Positions 11,374 through 22,469 are shown, counted from the first letter of the stretch. The stretch is 64,000 nt of DNA from Porphyromonadaceae bacterium FC4 (GCA_900120395.1 LT635553.1:850254-914253), one strand, 5' to 3'. Notes: generated by a model from the letters alone, not told the origin. Program-made: numbers and translations.

Positions 11374-12684
11374 ATGAAAATCCGAATACTATCCATTACT
11401 TTTCTGCTCCTCTGCATGAGCCTGCTTACCCAGGCCCAGGAGCAGGAGGGTATCCGGTTTTTTACCGGTACTTTTGACGAAGCACTGGCTCAAGCTAAGG
11501 CAGAGGATAAGGTGCTTTTTGTAGACTTTTATGCGACATGGTGTGGTCCGTGTAAGAGGATTGCTCGAGAAGTCTTTCCACAAAAAGAGGTGGGAGACTA
11601 CTTCAATTCTCGTTTTATCAGCATCCAGTTGGATGCAGAGGCAGAGCCAAATGTGGAAGTTGCGAAGAGATACAATGTTGCCGCTTACCCGACTTTGGCG
11701 TTCATCAAAAATGATGGAAAGGCAATCTCGATCATAACCGGTGGAGTAGACGTAAAGTCGCTTTTGGAAGAGGCAAAAATAGCCATGGGGGAGGTGATCG
11801 GCTTTGCGACCCTCTATGAGATGTACAAAAAGGATAACGACGACCTTGAGTTGCAGCAAACCCTGCTTACCCAAGCCCCGTCCTTCCTCGCAGCCCAAGA
11901 AGGCATGGATGCCGAGCGGTGGATGGTACGCTTGCGAAAACTCTATCGCGAATACATCACCAAGAAGATGGGACCAAGTCTGATCAATAAGCAAGACTAC
12001 ATGATCATCAATAATCTCGGAGGAGACGACCGCGACCTCCAGGCTCAGGTCCTTGACTATATGGTCAAAGAGCTGCCACAGTGGCTTGAGAATGTTGGCG
12101 ATCCAGTGGCGTACTACATCATCGAGCACAATGACGACCGTATGGAAGAGCTGGCAAAGAATGGTGATCCTGCATACAAAGAGCTGCTTGAGAAAATTAA
12201 AGGCGAGTACAAAGACGCCTACGCAGTAGTCCCCTCGTCAGAGGTTAGTCCTTATGAAAAATCCAAAATGTACTATGATGGCCTTTTTGCACTCTATCGC
12301 AATCAAGATGCCGACCAGTACATAGCTCTACAGCAGCAATACTTTGATGCACTGGGCAGTGCCCTTACCCCTAACGACTATGGCCAGGCTGCACAAAACT
12401 TGTACTATGCGATAGGCGATAAGCTCCAGCCCAAGCACCACAGAGTGGCGATCAGCTGGCTTACAGAGGCACTAAAGGGAGATAACCCCATAGCCGACCG
12501 GATCAACTTTTTGGTCATGATCGGTGACTCGCACAAGCGTTTGGGTGAGTATGATGAGGCACAGAAGTACTACAACCAAGGCTTTGCTGAGTCGTACCAG
12601 TTGGAGGATGCCGAGATGCTCCAGCAGATGATTCAGGCGACGATCATACGGAAAACCTCCGAGCTCGAACTCCTCAGAGACTGA
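11374..12684 (+). CDS. Periplasmic thioredoxin-domain protein with C-terminal helical region
   Basis: 436 aa with a signal peptide (residues 1-21, ending LLTQAQ). The thioredoxin fold spans about 25-140 with active site WCGPC (Cys57, Cys60) and the cis-proline step AAYPTLAFIKNDG. The remaining 290 residues look alpha-helical; the stretch near 390-425 (HKRLGEYDEAQKYYNQGFAE) resembles a TPR. It is expected to reduce or isomerise disulfides of envelope proteins. It starts 130 bp after the small lipoprotein and ends 4 nt before the M16 peptidase, with which it is surely co-transcribed. The client proteins are unknown. Confidence 0.85.
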   Translation: MKIRILSITFLLLCMSLLTQAQEQEGIRFFTGTFDEALAQAKAEDKVLFVDFYATWCGPCKRIAREVFPQKEVGDYFNSRFISIQLDAEAEPNVEVAKRYNVAAYPTLAFIKNDGKAISIITGGVDVKSLLEEAKIAMGEVIGFATLYEMYKKDNDDLELQQTLLTQAPSFLAAQEGMDAERWMVRLRKLYREYITKKMGPSLINKQDYMIINNLGGDDRDLQAQVLDYMVKELPQWLENVGDPVAYYIIEHNDDRMEELAKNGDPAYKELLEKIKGEYKDAYAVVPSSEVSPYEKSKMYYDGLFALYRNQDADQYIALQQQYFDALGSALTPNDYGQAAQNLYYAIGDKLQPKHHRVAISWLTEALKGDNPIADRINFLVMIGDSHKRLGEYDEAQKYYNQGFAESYQLEDAEMLQQMIQATIIRKTSELELLRD

Positions 12685-12688
12685 TGCC

Positions 12689-15514
12689 ATGAAGAAGACG
12701 ATTCTACTACTCACGTTTCTTTTTACCTGCTCCATGGGCCTTCGGGCACAGGACAGCACGGTCAAGACCGGACGCCTCGATAATGGGTTTTCGTACTATA
12801 TCTATGAGACCAAGGATTTTGGGCGTGAGGTGAACTGTTATCTCCTCCAGAACGTAGGTGCCATAGTCGAGGCGGATGACGAGCAGGGCATGGCGCACTT
12901 TTTGGAGCACATCGCCTTCAACACCACTAAGCATTACCCTAGTGGGGTGATGTCTTTCTTGACGACCAATGGCATCCAGTTCAACGCACTTACCGGCGTT
13001 AGCGAGACCAAGTACTACCTATACAGCATCCCCTCCGATGACCGCTCCAAGCTGGACGAGGCTCTGCAGCTGATTCAGGACTGGTGTGGCGGTATCGATA
13101 TCAATCGCAAGAGTGTTGAAAAAGAGAAAGGTATTGTTACCGAGGAGTGGAGGCAGCGTCAGGGGTTGCAAAAAAGGATCCAAGATGAGATTGCCCCTGT
13201 GATCTACAACTACTCTCCTTATGCTTATCGAAATGTGATAGGTACACCGGAGGGTATACAGAGTATTACGCCAAAGAAGCTCCAAGCTTTTTACGACAGA
13301 TGGTACCGCCCGGATCTGCAGTGTATTATCTTGATAGGAGACTATCCTGCTGAGGAGCTGGAGCAGATCGTGAAAGAACGATTCTCGGGTCTTTCTATAC
13401 CGCATGGTGCTCCCAAGCGTACAGATCCTCTCATCGAAAACCATGACGAGGTGCTGTACAAAGCTTTTGAGGATGCGGAGAACACCAGCTACTCATTCGG
13501 CATCTATCAAAGGGTATTTACCCCCTCTGACCCCTCCAGGAGAAACAGTATACAGGATAATCTATTCTCGATGATCTTCAACAAGCTTATTGCTCAGCGG
13601 ATCGGCATGATCCTGAACGATGGGTCGGAGGAGTTCATCGCCGCGGTGAGTACCTATGCTCCCCTTGTCCGTCAGTATGCACAAAATGCTTGGGATGTAG
13701 TCCCCTACTCGGGCAGGGAAAGAGAGGCACTGCACCAGGCTCTAGCCATTCGAGAAGCAGTACGCAGGGAGGGCTTTACGGAGCACGAGTTTGAGGGAGC
13801 GCAAGAGGCAATTTACAAAGATTTGCAAGAGCTGCTCTCCTCAGAAAAGCTGGGCACTCCTGACAATATCATGGAGGTGTTTAGGCAAAACTACCTGTAT
13901 GGGCAGCCGCTCACTTCATTTCGTCAGCAGCTCACCAGTACCGTGGAGACCCTTATCGAGCTCTCAGCAGAGGATCTCAACAACTGGGTAAAGAGCTGGA
14001 TGACCGACCAAAACCTTTCTTTCGTCACCTATGCTGGAAGCAATGCCCCTTCGCCTCTGGGGCTCAGTGATTTTACGACCCTTCTCTCTGAGGTGAAAGA
14101 GGAGCCAACCTTCCGCTTTGCGACTCCGGAAAAGATAGATCAGTTGATCCCTGCCGGCTCACTGACACCCGGGAAAGTTATTCGTGAGAAAGAGCTTCCG
14201 GAGCTGCAGGCCAAGGAGTGGTATCTCTCCAATGGTGCCCGAATGCTCTATATGCCCCTGCCGGATCTCAAGGGCGAGGTGTTCTTTGCCGGTACCGCGA
14301 TGGGCGGACACTCCATTATTGAGGCGAAAGATATTCCCTCGTACGACATGATGCAGAGTCTGCTTTTGCAGTCAGGTGTCGGTGGGTACTCGCGCAACAG
14401 TTTGGCTCAGTGGCTTGCGGGCAAGTCGTTTGATCTGAACCTCAACATCACTGAGTACACCGATGGTATAGGAGGGACTACGACCACTCAGTCGCTACCG
14501 GACATGATGGCATATACCCATCTGATTATCGGTCGCCATCTCTTTACGGAGGAGGCTTTTCAGAAGCAGATGGAGCGGCAGACGTACCTTCGCTCGAATC
14601 GCTCCAAGACCGGCCTGGAGGCTGTCAACGACTCTATCCGCTGGCTTCTCTATCCCGAGTCCCCCCTCAATCCCGTCAAGGATGAGCAGTACTACCGGGC
14701 AATTAGCCTGAAACGTGTGAGAGAACTATTTGACGAGAAGTTTGGCAACCTGGGACACTTTACCTTTTGTATCGCAGGAGATATCCCTGAGGAAGAGGCT
14801 CGGAGATTGACCGAGCTCTACATAGCGTCACTACCCGGAAGGCAGGGGACCGAACCACGGCAGTATCGTGACCGGGATCTTTCTTCGCAGGAGCGAGAGA
14901 TCCGAGCTGAGTTTACGGGTGATATACCCGGAGATATTGGTCAGGTAGAGCAGTCCTATATCAGTACAGCAGAGCTGTCTGCCCGAGAGCAAAAGACACT
15001 CAAGATCATAGAGGGGCTCCTCAGGTCTTTCCTCTTTGACGAACTGCGTGAGAAAGAAAACCTCACCTACGGTATTGCAGCGCAAGCCGGCTACCAAGCT
15101 TTCCCCAATCCTTCCACTACGATCAACATCCATATAGAGACAAGTCGGGAAAAAGTAGACTTGGTTGATCGAAAGGTCGACGAGATTTTGCACCGGCTGA
15201 GCAATGGTAGCCTTGATGAAGCTGACTTCAAAAGGGCCATGCTACCCCTGGCGATGGAGGAAAAAATGACCGCCGGCACCGACGAGGACTCCGAAAGCAC
15301 GAACCATCCGCTCCTCAAGATAGCGTTGCTCAACGTGTATATGGAGACCGGCAAACTCCCTACGGCAGAAAAGAAGGAGGAGGCAGAGGTGCATTTTGAC
15401 GATATAAAAGTAGAAGAAGTATCTCAGCTGCTGAAGAAGATCATGTCAACGGCTAAGAAACGCCACATTATGGTGCGATCGACACCTCCCGACTTTGAGC
15501 ACATACATCACTAA
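12689..15514 (+). CDS. M16 family zinc peptidase (pitrilysin type), exported
   Basis: 941 aa with a signal peptide (LLLTFLFTCSMGLRAQ). The inverted zinc motif HxxEH is intact as H70-F-L-E73-H74, and the downstream acidic ligand is expected in EKEKGIVTEEWRQ near residue 150. Two M16 halves follow: an active N-terminal one and a C-terminal one around 500-900 (YLSNGARMLYMPL, EKENLTYGIAAQAGY) that normally closes over the substrate. M16 enzymes degrade peptides held in an enclosed chamber. Its place as the last gene of the SusCD operon fits trimming of imported oligopeptides in the periplasm (inference). A good terminator follows. Confidence 0.9.
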   Translation: MKKTILLLTFLFTCSMGLRAQDSTVKTGRLDNGFSYYIYETKDFGREVNCYLLQNVGAIVEADDEQGMAHFLEHIAFNTTKHYPSGVMSFLTTNGIQFNALTGVSETKYYLYSIPSDDRSKLDEALQLIQDWCGGIDINRKSVEKEKGIVTEEWRQRQGLQKRIQDEIAPVIYNYSPYAYRNVIGTPEGIQSITPKKLQAFYDRWYRPDLQCIILIGDYPAEELEQIVKERFSGLSIPHGAPKRTDPLIENHDEVLYKAFEDAENTSYSFGIYQRVFTPSDPSRRNSIQDNLFSMIFNKLIAQRIGMILNDGSEEFIAAVSTYAPLVRQYAQNAWDVVPYSGREREALHQALAIREAVRREGFTEHEFEGAQEAIYKDLQELLSSEKLGTPDNIMEVFRQNYLYGQPLTSFRQQLTSTVETLIELSAEDLNNWVKSWMTDQNLSFVTYAGSNAPSPLGLSDFTTLLSEVKEEPTFRFATPEKIDQLIPAGSLTPGKVIREKELPELQAKEWYLSNGARMLYMPLPDLKGEVFFAGTAMGGHSIIEAKDIPSYDMMQSLLLQSGVGGYSRNSLAQWLAGKSFDLNLNITEYTDGIGGTTTTQSLPDMMAYTHLIIGRHLFTEEAFQKQMERQTYLRSNRSKTGLEAVNDSIRWLLYPESPLNPVKDEQYYRAISLKRVRELFDEKFGNLGHFTFCIAGDIPEEEARRLTELYIASLPGRQGTEPRQYRDRDLSSQEREIRAEFTGDIPGDIGQVEQSYISTAELSAREQKTLKIIEGLLRSFLFDELREKENLTYGIAAQAGYQAFPNPSTTINIHIETSREKVDLVDRKVDEILHRLSNGSLDEADFKRAMLPLAMEEKMTAGTDEDSESTNHPLLKIALLNVYMETGKLPTAEKKEEAEVHFDDIKVEEVSQLLKKIMSTAKKRHIMVRSTPPDFEHIHH

Positions 15515-15573
15515 TGGTGACTACGAAATCGAACAGTAGAAAGTAGCTCCGAAATATAGTGTGAGCTGATTGA

Positions 15574-15613
15574 TGAGCCTCTTTATCATTCGATAAAGGG
15601 GCTCATGCTTTTG
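15574..15613 (+). terminator. Terminator of the SusCD-M16 operon
   Basis: ATGAGCCTCTTTATC pairs with GATAAAGGGGCTCAT around a short loop, followed by GCTTTT; about 60 nt after the M16 stop. Confidence 0.8.
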
Positions 15614-15686
15614 TCGTCTGCCGTGGTACGCAGCTGAGAGCTCGCTTTGAAGTACAAATTTTCATTCAACGGGAGCAGAAAAAAAA

Positions 15687-15770
15687 TGACGGATAGTAGC
15701 GAAAAGTTTCCAGTAGGAAAGAAAATGATTTGACGGATAGAAGCGAAATGTTTCCAGTAGGAAACTTTTT
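15687..15770 (+). repeat. Two-unit dispersed repeat, copy B
   Basis: Two GACGGATAG units each leading to GTTTCCAGTAGGAAA, the second ending GGAAACTTTTT, then GCCCTCAGG as in copy A (GCCATCAGG). Confidence 0.9.
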
Positions 15771-15938
15771 CGCCCTCAGGGGCCCGTCTGTTTGGTTGGT
15801 ATATCTGTCTGTTTTTCAGGGGTATGAGTGCCTTGTCAGCTTGGTCCTATTTCGGCTCTTTTTATTTAGGTCTCACTGCTCTCATGACGGGATGTTGATT
15901 GAGTGTTAGGACCCCGATAGATGTCGAGGGTTACCGTA

Positions 15939-15956
15939 TAAATTTGGGTAAATTTG
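15939..15956 (+). promoter_or_regulatory. rlmD: Two tandem -7 boxes upstream of rlmD
   Basis: TAAATTTG occurs twice, 10 bp apart (15939-15946 and 15949-15956), 62-72 nt before the rlmD ATG. No good -33 box was seen. Confidence 0.45.
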
Positions 15957-16017
15957 TAGGCTAATTGGCATAAACTGGCCAGATGGAGAGATATTCCATA
16001 AGCACTCTATAGACAAG

Positions 16018-17442
16018 ATGACCAAAAGACAAGCGAATAAGAAGATAGTCCCCGGCATCCGGATGGAACGCATGGCGGCAGAGGGTAAGTGCATCGGACA
16101 CTTGCCTGATGAGCGTGTTATTTTTGTCCCCTTTACCGCCCCCGGAGACTTGGTGGATGTGCAGCTGCACCGCCGACGCAAAAGATATGCAGAAGGAGTG
16201 GTCGATCGGCTGGTCGAGCCTTCGCCTCACCGAGTGGAGCCGAGGTGTGCTCACTTTGGCACGTGCGGGGGATGCAAGTGGCAGCATGTGCCATACCGTA
16301 TGCAGCTTGATGCCAAAGAGCAACAAGTCTATGACCAGCTGGAGCGAATCGGCGGACTGGAGATTGCCGAAAAGCGACCCATCCTCGGGGCGGACAAGGT
16401 CTACGAGTACCGGAATAAGCTGGAGTTTACTTTTTCACAGTTCAGGTGGATCACTAGGGAAGAGTTGCGAAGCGGAGAGGAGATAAGCGACAAGCGCGGT
16501 CTTGGATTTCACCTGCCCGGGAAGTTTGATAAGGTCTTGGATCTCTCGGAGTGCTACCTGATGGGCGACCTCAATAACCGACTACGCGACTTTGTGAAGG
16601 AGTACTGCATGACTCATGAGGGCTTTGACTTCTATGACCTGCAGGCTCATCACGGTCTGATGAGGATGATCATGCTGCGCATTAGCTCATGCGGAGAGGT
16701 GATGGTGGTGCTGATGTTTGGTGAGGAAAATCCGGACAAGCAGGATGAAATACTTACAGCTGTCCGGGCAAACTTTCCGGAGATCACCTCGCTCATGTAT
16801 GTCGTCAATACCAAGCTGAATGATAGTCTTGCGGACCTGGAGGTGCGGCACTTTTCCGGACGGGAGTATATATGGGAAGAAATGGAGGACTTGAGGTTTA
16901 GGGTAGGACCGCAGTCGTTTTATCAAACCAACTCCGAGCAGGCGTACAAGCTCTACAAGACCGTCCGCACACTCGCTGATCTGCAGCCCACTGACTTGGT
17001 GTATGACCTGTATACCGGTACCGGGACTATAGCCTCCTTCTTGTCCAAAAGCGCACGCCATGTGATCGGGATTGAGTATATTGAGGAGGCGGTAAGAGAT
17101 GCCCGTAAGAATGCGGAGCTCAACGGACTGACGAATATGGAGTTTTTTGCCGGCGATATGAAAGATGTCCTGACGGACGACTTTATGGCCAAGCATGGCA
17201 GGCCGGATGTGATCGTGACCGATCCCCCCAGAGCAGGTATGCACCCCTCTGTGATAGAGGTGATACTCAGGGCTGCGCCTAAGCGTATCGTCTACGTCAG
17301 CTGCAACCCTGCGAGCCAGGCTCGCGACCTCCAAGCACTGAAGGAGGACTACGACGTGTCGGTGGGGCAGCCGGTGGACATGTTTCCACAGACACATCAT
17401 GTAGAAAATGTGGTGCTGCTAGAGCGCAAAGAAAATAAGTAA
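16018..17442 (+). CDS. rlmD: 23S rRNA uracil-C5 methyltransferase, RumA family
   Basis: 474 aa. A TRAM-like domain at the N terminus (GKCIGHLPDERVIFVPFTAP) is followed by a 4Fe-4S cluster motif with Cys77, Cys83 and Cys86 (RCAHFGTCGGCKW). The SAM site is VYDLYTGTGTIASFL, the substrate motif TDPPRAGMH, and the catalytic cysteine lies in YVSCNPASQARDL. The family methylates 23S rRNA U1939 or U747. In Bacteroidetes the exact target of RumA paralogues is less certain, so the gene symbol is the best family match. Leads a run of plus-strand housekeeping genes. Confidence 0.88.
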   Translation: MTKRQANKKIVPGIRMERMAAEGKCIGHLPDERVIFVPFTAPGDLVDVQLHRRRKRYAEGVVDRLVEPSPHRVEPRCAHFGTCGGCKWQHVPYRMQLDAKEQQVYDQLERIGGLEIAEKRPILGADKVYEYRNKLEFTFSQFRWITREELRSGEEISDKRGLGFHLPGKFDKVLDLSECYLMGDLNNRLRDFVKEYCMTHEGFDFYDLQAHHGLMRMIMLRISSCGEVMVVLMFGEENPDKQDEILTAVRANFPEITSLMYVVNTKLNDSLADLEVRHFSGREYIWEEMEDLRFRVGPQSFYQTNSEQAYKLYKTVRTLADLQPTDLVYDLYTGTGTIASFLSKSARHVIGIEYIEEAVRDARKNAELNGLTNMEFFAGDMKDVLTDDFMAKHGRPDVIVTDPPRAGMHPSVIEVILRAAPKRIVYVSCNPASQARDLQALKEDYDVSVGQPVDMFPQTHHVENVVLLERKENK

Positions 17443-17480
17443 CTTGGCATAATCCTTGCAGGTTACTTCGTGGAGAACTA

Positions 17481-17882
17481 GTGGATTTTAGAACAATAAC
17501 AATACAGAACAATAACTTGGAGCAAACACGTGAGACTAAAGTCCTGATCGATAGCATCATCGAGGGAATACAAGATAAAAAGGGGCATGGGATAACAGTG
17601 CTCGACATGCACGACCTGCATGAGCGTGTGTGTGACTATATGATCATAGCAGAGGGAAATACCAATACGCAACTGCGCTCCCTGGAGGGTGCGGTGTGGG
17701 ATAAAACCTTTGAGAAGGTGGGGGAAAAGCCTCTCCGGACACATGTCGGAGGAGGGGAGTGGATAGGAATGGACTATGGGAACGTAATAGTCCACCTCTT
17801 TCTGCCAAAAATGAGAGAATACTACCGACTGGAACAACTATGGGCTGATGCAGAAGTGATGCATATCCCCGATCTTGACTGA
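17481..17882 (+). CDS. rsfS: Ribosome silencing factor
   Basis: 133 aa from GTG 17481; an in-frame TTG at 17517 would give about 121 aa, closer to the family length, so the start is open. Family signatures are KKGHGITVLDMHDL, VCDYMIIAEGNTNTQLRSL, WIGMDYGNVIVHLFLP and YYRLEQLWADAE. RsfS binds ribosomal protein uL14 and blocks subunit joining under starvation. It lies 38 nt after rlmD and 3 nt before ftsH, matching the common Bacteroidetes order rsfS-ftsH. Confidence 0.9.
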   Translation: MDFRTITIQNNNLEQTRETKVLIDSIIEGIQDKKGHGITVLDMHDLHERVCDYMIIAEGNTNTQLRSLEGAVWDKTFEKVGEKPLRTHVGGGEWIGMDYGNVIVHLFLPKMREYYRLEQLWADAEVMHIPDLD

Positions 17883-17885
17883 CAA

Positions 17886-19967
17886 ATGGCTACGAAAAAT
17901 AAGCAACAACCAAATAAAATGCCCAAGCCCAATGGGCCGGGATTGCCTCAAGGGGGATTTAAGCCCAATATGAGCTGGCTCTTTATAGGGCTATTGGTGG
18001 TATTGGGCAGTATCTTTCTTTTCTCCAACGATCAGCGTGTGCAAACGCTTGACTGGTCGCGCTTCCAGCAACTGCTTGAGGAGGATGCTTTCAAAGAAGT
18101 GACCGTATATTCGTCAAAAGGCACCATAGAGGCACTGCTGAAGAAGGACAAAGAAAACTTGCTGGAGCAATATGGGATCCGCAGCTCCAACAACCCCAAA
18201 AAGCAACAGCCATCTCTGCTGTCTTCGGTGGTGATCCAAACGGAGATGCCGGGTGCGGTGGCATTCAACGACCTATACCAAAAGCTACAAGACGGCGACA
18301 AGCCTATCTCGACCAAGGTGACTTATGTCCACGAGAAGGTCAATTTCTTCAATGTCTTGATGAGCTTCTTGCCGTTTTTGCTGCTGATCTTTTTCTGGAT
18401 ATGGATGACCCGGCGGATGACCAGTGGACCCAATGTAGGTGGAGGGGGCATCTTTAATGTAGGCAAGTCGAAAGCTCAGCTCTTTGATGCTGAAAATAGG
18501 GTGAAAGTGACCTTCAAGGATGTAGCCGGTCTAAGTGAGGCAAAACAAGAGGTAGAGGAGATTGTGCACTTCCTTCGCGAGCCCAAAAAGTACACTCAGC
18601 TGGGGGGTAAAATACCTAAAGGGGCTCTACTCGTAGGTCCTCCGGGTACCGGTAAGACCTTGCTTGCAAAGGCGGTGGCAGGAGAGGCTAGTGTTCCTTT
18701 CTTCTCCCTGTCGGGCTCCGACTTTGTAGAGATGTTCGTAGGGGTAGGGGCGTCCCGTGTCCGAGACCTCTTCAAGAACGCCAAGGAAAAAGCACCTTGT
18801 ATCATCTTCATTGATGAGATTGACGCTATTGGGCGGGCACGTAGCAAAAATAGCGGCTTCGGAGGAAATGATGAGCGAGAGAACACCCTCAATCAGCTCC
18901 TTACTGAGATGGACGGGTTTGATACGAATAGTGGCGTCATCATCCTTGCAGCCACAAACCGTGCAGATGTCTTGGACAAAGCATTGCTCCGTGCTGGGCG
19001 CTTTGACAGACAGATCCATGTCGACCTGCCTGATCTCAATGAGCGTCGAGATATATTCCTCGTACATATGCGTCCCCTAAAGATGGATGACACGGTTGAT
19101 GTGGATATCCTCGCACGACAGACACCGGGCTTCTCGGGAGCGGATATCGCCAATGTCTGCAACGAGGCTGCACTTATCGCTGCTCGTCACTCAAAGGATG
19201 CGATCGGGCGAGAGGACTTTATGAACGCTATCGACCGTATTGTCGGTGGACTGGAGAAGAAAACAAAGATCACGACCAAGTCGGAGAAAAAGTCCATTGC
19301 TATCCACGAAGCAGGCCATGCTACCATCAGCTGGATGCTTGAGCACGCCAATCCTCTCGTGAAAGTGACCATCGTACCACGGGGTAGGGCGCTGGGTGCA
19401 GCCTGGTATCTCCCGGAGGAGCGTCAGATCACTACCACAGAGCAACTCCTCGATGAGATGTGTGCAACCCTCGGGGGACGTGCTGCGGAGGAGCTGGTCC
19501 TTGGGAGCATATCTACCGGAGCAGCTAATGACCTAATGAAGGTCACTAGAATGGCTCAAGCAATGGTGACTTACTTTGGTATGAGTAAAAAGATCCCCAA
19601 TATCAACTATGAGGACAACCAAGGTGAGTACAACTTCAAAAAACCATACAGTGAGAAAACAGCTCAACTGATCGATGAGGAGATTCTAGAGATCATCAAC
19701 ACCCAGTATGAGCGTGCCAAACAAATCCTAAGAGACCACAAAGAAGGTCATCTGGAAGTAGCAAAGCTCCTGTATACCAAGGAGGTCATCTTGGCAGAGG
19801 ACGTTGAGCAGATACTTGGCAAGCGTCCGTGGGTATCAAGAGCAGATGAGTTGCTCAAGGATGCCGAGGAGGATAAGCAGAAATCAGAAACGAACGGCGA
19901 GTCCCTCCCCTCAGAGCAAAGTGATAAAAACAGCAGTGACGAGAACGTAGAAGAGAACCATGGTTAA
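17886..19967 (+). CDS. ftsH: ATP-dependent zinc metalloprotease FtsH
   Basis: 693 aa membrane protease. TM1 (about 29-47) and TM2 (about 157-176, [14 protein letters not shown]) flank a periplasmic domain. The AAA+ module has Walker A GPPGTGKT, Walker [14 protein letters not shown] and the arginine-finger region [20 protein letters not shown]. The zinc site is HEAGH, with a third ligand expected near [13 protein letters not shown]. The C-terminal tail is polar and acidic. FtsH degrades misfolded or short-lived membrane and cytosolic proteins. Its last 8 nt overlap purM. Confidence 0.96.
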   Translation: MATKNKQQPNKMPKPNGPGLPQGGFKPNMSWLFIGLLVVLGSIFLFSNDQRVQTLDWSRFQQLLEEDAFKEVTVYSSKGTIEALLKKDKENLLEQYGIRSSNNPKKQQPSLLSSVVIQTEMPGAVAFNDLYQKLQDGDKPISTKVTYVHEKVNFFNVLMSFLPFLLLIFFWIWMTRRMTSGPNVGGGGIFNVGKSKAQLFDAENRVKVTFKDVAGLSEAKQEVEEIVHFLREPKKYTQLGGKIPKGALLVGPPGTGKTLLAKAVAGEASVPFFSLSGSDFVEMFVGVGASRVRDLFKNAKEKAPCIIFIDEIDAIGRARSKNSGFGGNDERENTLNQLLTEMDGFDTNSGVIILAATNRADVLDKALLRAGRFDRQIHVDLPDLNERRDIFLVHMRPLKMDDTVDVDILARQTPGFSGADIANVCNEAALIAARHSKDAIGREDFMNAIDRIVGGLEKKTKITTKSEKKSIAIHEAGHATISWMLEHANPLVKVTIVPRGRALGAAWYLPEERQITTTEQLLDEMCATLGGRAAEELVLGSISTGAANDLMKVTRMAQAMVTYFGMSKKIPNINYEDNQGEYNFKKPYSEKTAQLIDEEILEIINTQYERAKQILRDHKEGHLEVAKLLYTKEVILAEDVEQILGKRPWVSRADELLKDAEEDKQKSETNGESLPSEQSDKNSSDENVEENHG

Positions 19968-21135
19968 CAGCAATGAACTATATCAGATGAGAGGTGTCTC
20001 TGCTGATAAGGAAGACGTACACAGTGCAATACGCAATATAGACAAAGGCTTGTACCCCCAAGCGTTTTGCAAGATCCTACCCGATGTCCTCGGAGGCGAT
20101 CCACAGTATTGCAACATCATGCATGCCGATGGCGCAGGGACGAAAAGCTCTCTTGCGTACGCCTACTGGAAAAAGACCGGCGACCTCTCCGTCTGGAAAG
20201 GTATCGCACAGGATGCTATCGTCATGAACCTTGATGACCTACTCTGCGTGGGTGCTACGGATGGAATACTTCTGTCCAGTACTATTGGCAGAAACAAGCG
20301 ACTCATCCCGGGAGAGGTCATCAGTGCGATCATCAATGGAACCGACGAGATCCTTTCCAGCCTGCGAGATCTGGGCGTTGGGGTCTATCCTACCGGTGGC
20401 GAAACTGCCGACGTGGGCGATCTTGTCCGCACTGTGATTGTAGACAGTACGGTCACTTGCCGCATGAAACGTACAGAGGTCATTGACAATGCCCGCATTG
20501 CTGATGGTGACGTTATCGTGGGGCTCTCCTCTACCGGACAGGCGACCTACGAAAGCACCTATAACGGCGGCATGGGGAGTAATGGTCTTACCTCCGCACG
20601 ACACGATGTCTTTGCTCATGAGTTGGCTGTGGACTATCCCGAAACCTACGATACCAAGCTGCCCGATGAAGTGGTCTATGTGGGTGATAAACGGCTGACC
20701 GATCCGGTCCCGGGTCATGATATTGACTACGGTAGGCTGGTACTCTCTCCTACAAGGACCTATGCCCCGGTTGTAGTCAAAGTCCTGGATCAGCTCAGAG
20801 ATCATATCCACGGGATGATCCACTGTACCGGCGGGGCACAGACCAAGGTCCTCCATTTTGTACAAGGAAAGCGGGTGGTAAAGGATAACCTCTTCCCCAT
20901 CCCTGTACTCTTTCAAACCATATTAGACTCTGGAAAAACTCCTGTGCGTGAGATGTACAAGGTCTTCAATATGGGACACCGCATGGAGATCTATCTCCCT
21001 AAGGAGTACGCTCAGGATGTCATAGACATTGCTCAGAGTTTCAATATAGATGCTCAGATTGTCGGACGTGTAGAGGACGCTCCATCCAATCAGTTGATCA
21101 TTGACTCTCCACTCGGGTATTTTGAGTATGAGTGA
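19960..21135 (+). CDS. purM: Phosphoribosylformylglycinamidine cyclo-ligase (AIR synthase)
   Basis: 391 aa, the longer Bacteroidetes form. PurM features are [20 protein letters not shown], the ATP-binding [29 protein letters not shown] and [20 protein letters not shown]. It makes aminoimidazole ribonucleotide in purine synthesis. Its start overlaps ftsH by 8 nt and its end overlaps prfA by 8 nt, so all three are translationally coupled. Confidence 0.9.
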   Translation: MVNSNELYQMRGVSADKEDVHSAIRNIDKGLYPQAFCKILPDVLGGDPQYCNIMHADGAGTKSSLAYAYWKKTGDLSVWKGIAQDAIVMNLDDLLCVGATDGILLSSTIGRNKRLIPGEVISAIINGTDEILSSLRDLGVGVYPTGGETADVGDLVRTVIVDSTVTCRMKRTEVIDNARIADGDVIVGLSSTGQATYESTYNGGMGSNGLTSARHDVFAHELAVDYPETYDTKLPDEVVYVGDKRLTDPVPGHDIDYGRLVLSPTRTYAPVVVKVLDQLRDHIHGMIHCTGGAQTKVLHFVQGKRVVKDNLFPIPVLFQTILDSGKTPVREMYKVFNMGHRMEIYLPKEYAQDVIDIAQSFNIDAQIVGRVEDAPSNQLIIDSPLGYFEYE

Positions 21136-22216
21136 AACCTTCGACATATTAGAGCGGACAGCCGGATTAGAAGAGCGCTACCAAGAGGTAATGCTGCTCA
21201 TGTCGGATCCGGAGGTTATCGCCGATCGAAAACGGTTTGAAAAACTCAGTCGCGAATACAAAGATTTAGAGCAGATAGTCGCTAAAGCAGCCAAGTACAA
21301 AGACCTTAGAGATAATCTTCAGAATAATCAACTGCTGATTACCGAAGAGGATGATCCTGAGCTGGTCTCTATGGCGAAGACTGAATCGGAAGAGATCGAG
21401 CAGCAAATGCCGATCCTGGAGGAGCAGATAAAGGTACTCCTGGTTCCCAAAGATCCCGATGATGCAAAGAATGCCATCGTTGAGATACGAGCAGGTACGG
21501 GAGGAGACGAGGCGGCTCTTTTCGCCGGTGACTTGTACAAGATGTATACAAGGTACTGCCTAGAGCAGGGCTGGAAAATATCGACTACCTCCATGAGCGA
21601 AGGTACACTGGGGGGATTCAAGGAGATCGTATTCATGGTCGAAGGAAACAACGTGTACGGCACCCTAAAGTATGAGAGCGGTGTGCATCGTGTGCAGCGT
21701 ATTCCCACCACAGAGACGCAAGGGCGCATTCATACTTCTGCCGCAACCGTAGCGGTACTCCCGGAAGCAGACGAAGAGGAGGTCGTGCTCAATGACGCAG
21801 ACATTCGTGTTGATACCTATTGCTCTTCCGGAGCCGGCGGACAGTCTGTAAATACCACTTACTCTGCCGTACGACTCACCCACATTCCTACCGGTATCGT
21901 GGTCCAATGCCAGGACGAGCGCTCCCAGATCAAAAATAAAGAACGGGCCATGAACGAGCTACGTACCCGTATCTACAATGTCCAACACCAGAAGTATCTG
22001 GATGAGATAGCATCTCAGCGTAAGACCCTCGTAAGTACCGGGGATCGGTCAGCTAAGATACGGACCTACAATTTTCCACAAGGTCGTGTAACCGACCATC
22101 GGATCAATCTGACCGTATACCAGCTCGACGATATCCTAAATGGCGACATACAGCCTTTCATAGACGCCCTTACTGTAGCCGAAAATGCCAGCCGCATTGC
22201 AAGTGCTGAGCTTTAG
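21128..22216 (+). CDS. prfA: Peptide chain release factor 1
   Basis: 362 aa from ATG 21128 ([21 protein letters not shown]); a longer opening at 21101 lies inside purM and is not needed. The GGQ motif is in [19 protein letters not shown], and the RF1-type codon-recognition segment is [15 protein letters not shown], with PTT where many bacteria have PAT. RF1 terminates translation at UAA and UAG. Last gene of the ftsH-purM-prfA overlap cluster. Confidence 0.95.
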   Translation: MSETFDILERTAGLEERYQEVMLLMSDPEVIADRKRFEKLSREYKDLEQIVAKAAKYKDLRDNLQNNQLLITEEDDPELVSMAKTESEEIEQQMPILEEQIKVLLVPKDPDDAKNAIVEIRAGTGGDEAALFAGDLYKMYTRYCLEQGWKISTTSMSEGTLGGFKEIVFMVEGNNVYGTLKYESGVHRVQRIPTTETQGRIHTSAATVAVLPEADEEEVVLNDADIRVDTYCSSGAGGQSVNTTYSAVRLTHIPTGIVVQCQDERSQIKNKERAMNELRTRIYNVQHQKYLDEIASQRKTLVSTGDRSAKIRTYNFPQGRVTDHRINLTVYQLDDILNGDIQPFIDALTVAENASRIASAEL

Positions 22217-22380
22217 TCTATAGAAGTGTTTCTTCGTAAGTGCTTGCATGGTTAAAAATCAAGATAGACTCGTAAGTCGGTAAAAGGGACTCCGCAAGCC
22301 TACCATATGCCTTCTCAAGTCCGACACTCTTTTTCAAACGGCAGGCGTTGGATTATTTGCACTTCGGATCCGGACAAAAA

Positions 22381-22469
22381 ATTTGACGGATAGAAGCGGA
22401 AAGTTTCCAGTAGGAAACAAAACGATTTGACGGATAGTAGCCAAACGTTTCCAGTAGGAAACTTTTTTT
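22381..22469 (+). repeat. Two-unit dispersed repeat, copy C
   Basis: Both units keep the full GTTTCCAGTAGGAAAC hairpin and TTTGACGGATAG; the second is followed by seven T residues, so it could also act as a weak terminator after prfA. Confidence 0.9.

Larger units (their letters stand above)
15515..16017. other. Non-coding gap between M16 peptidase and rlmD
   Basis: Contains the operon terminator, copy B of the two-unit dispersed repeat and the rlmD promoter region. No ORF with coding character seen. Confidence 0.7.
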
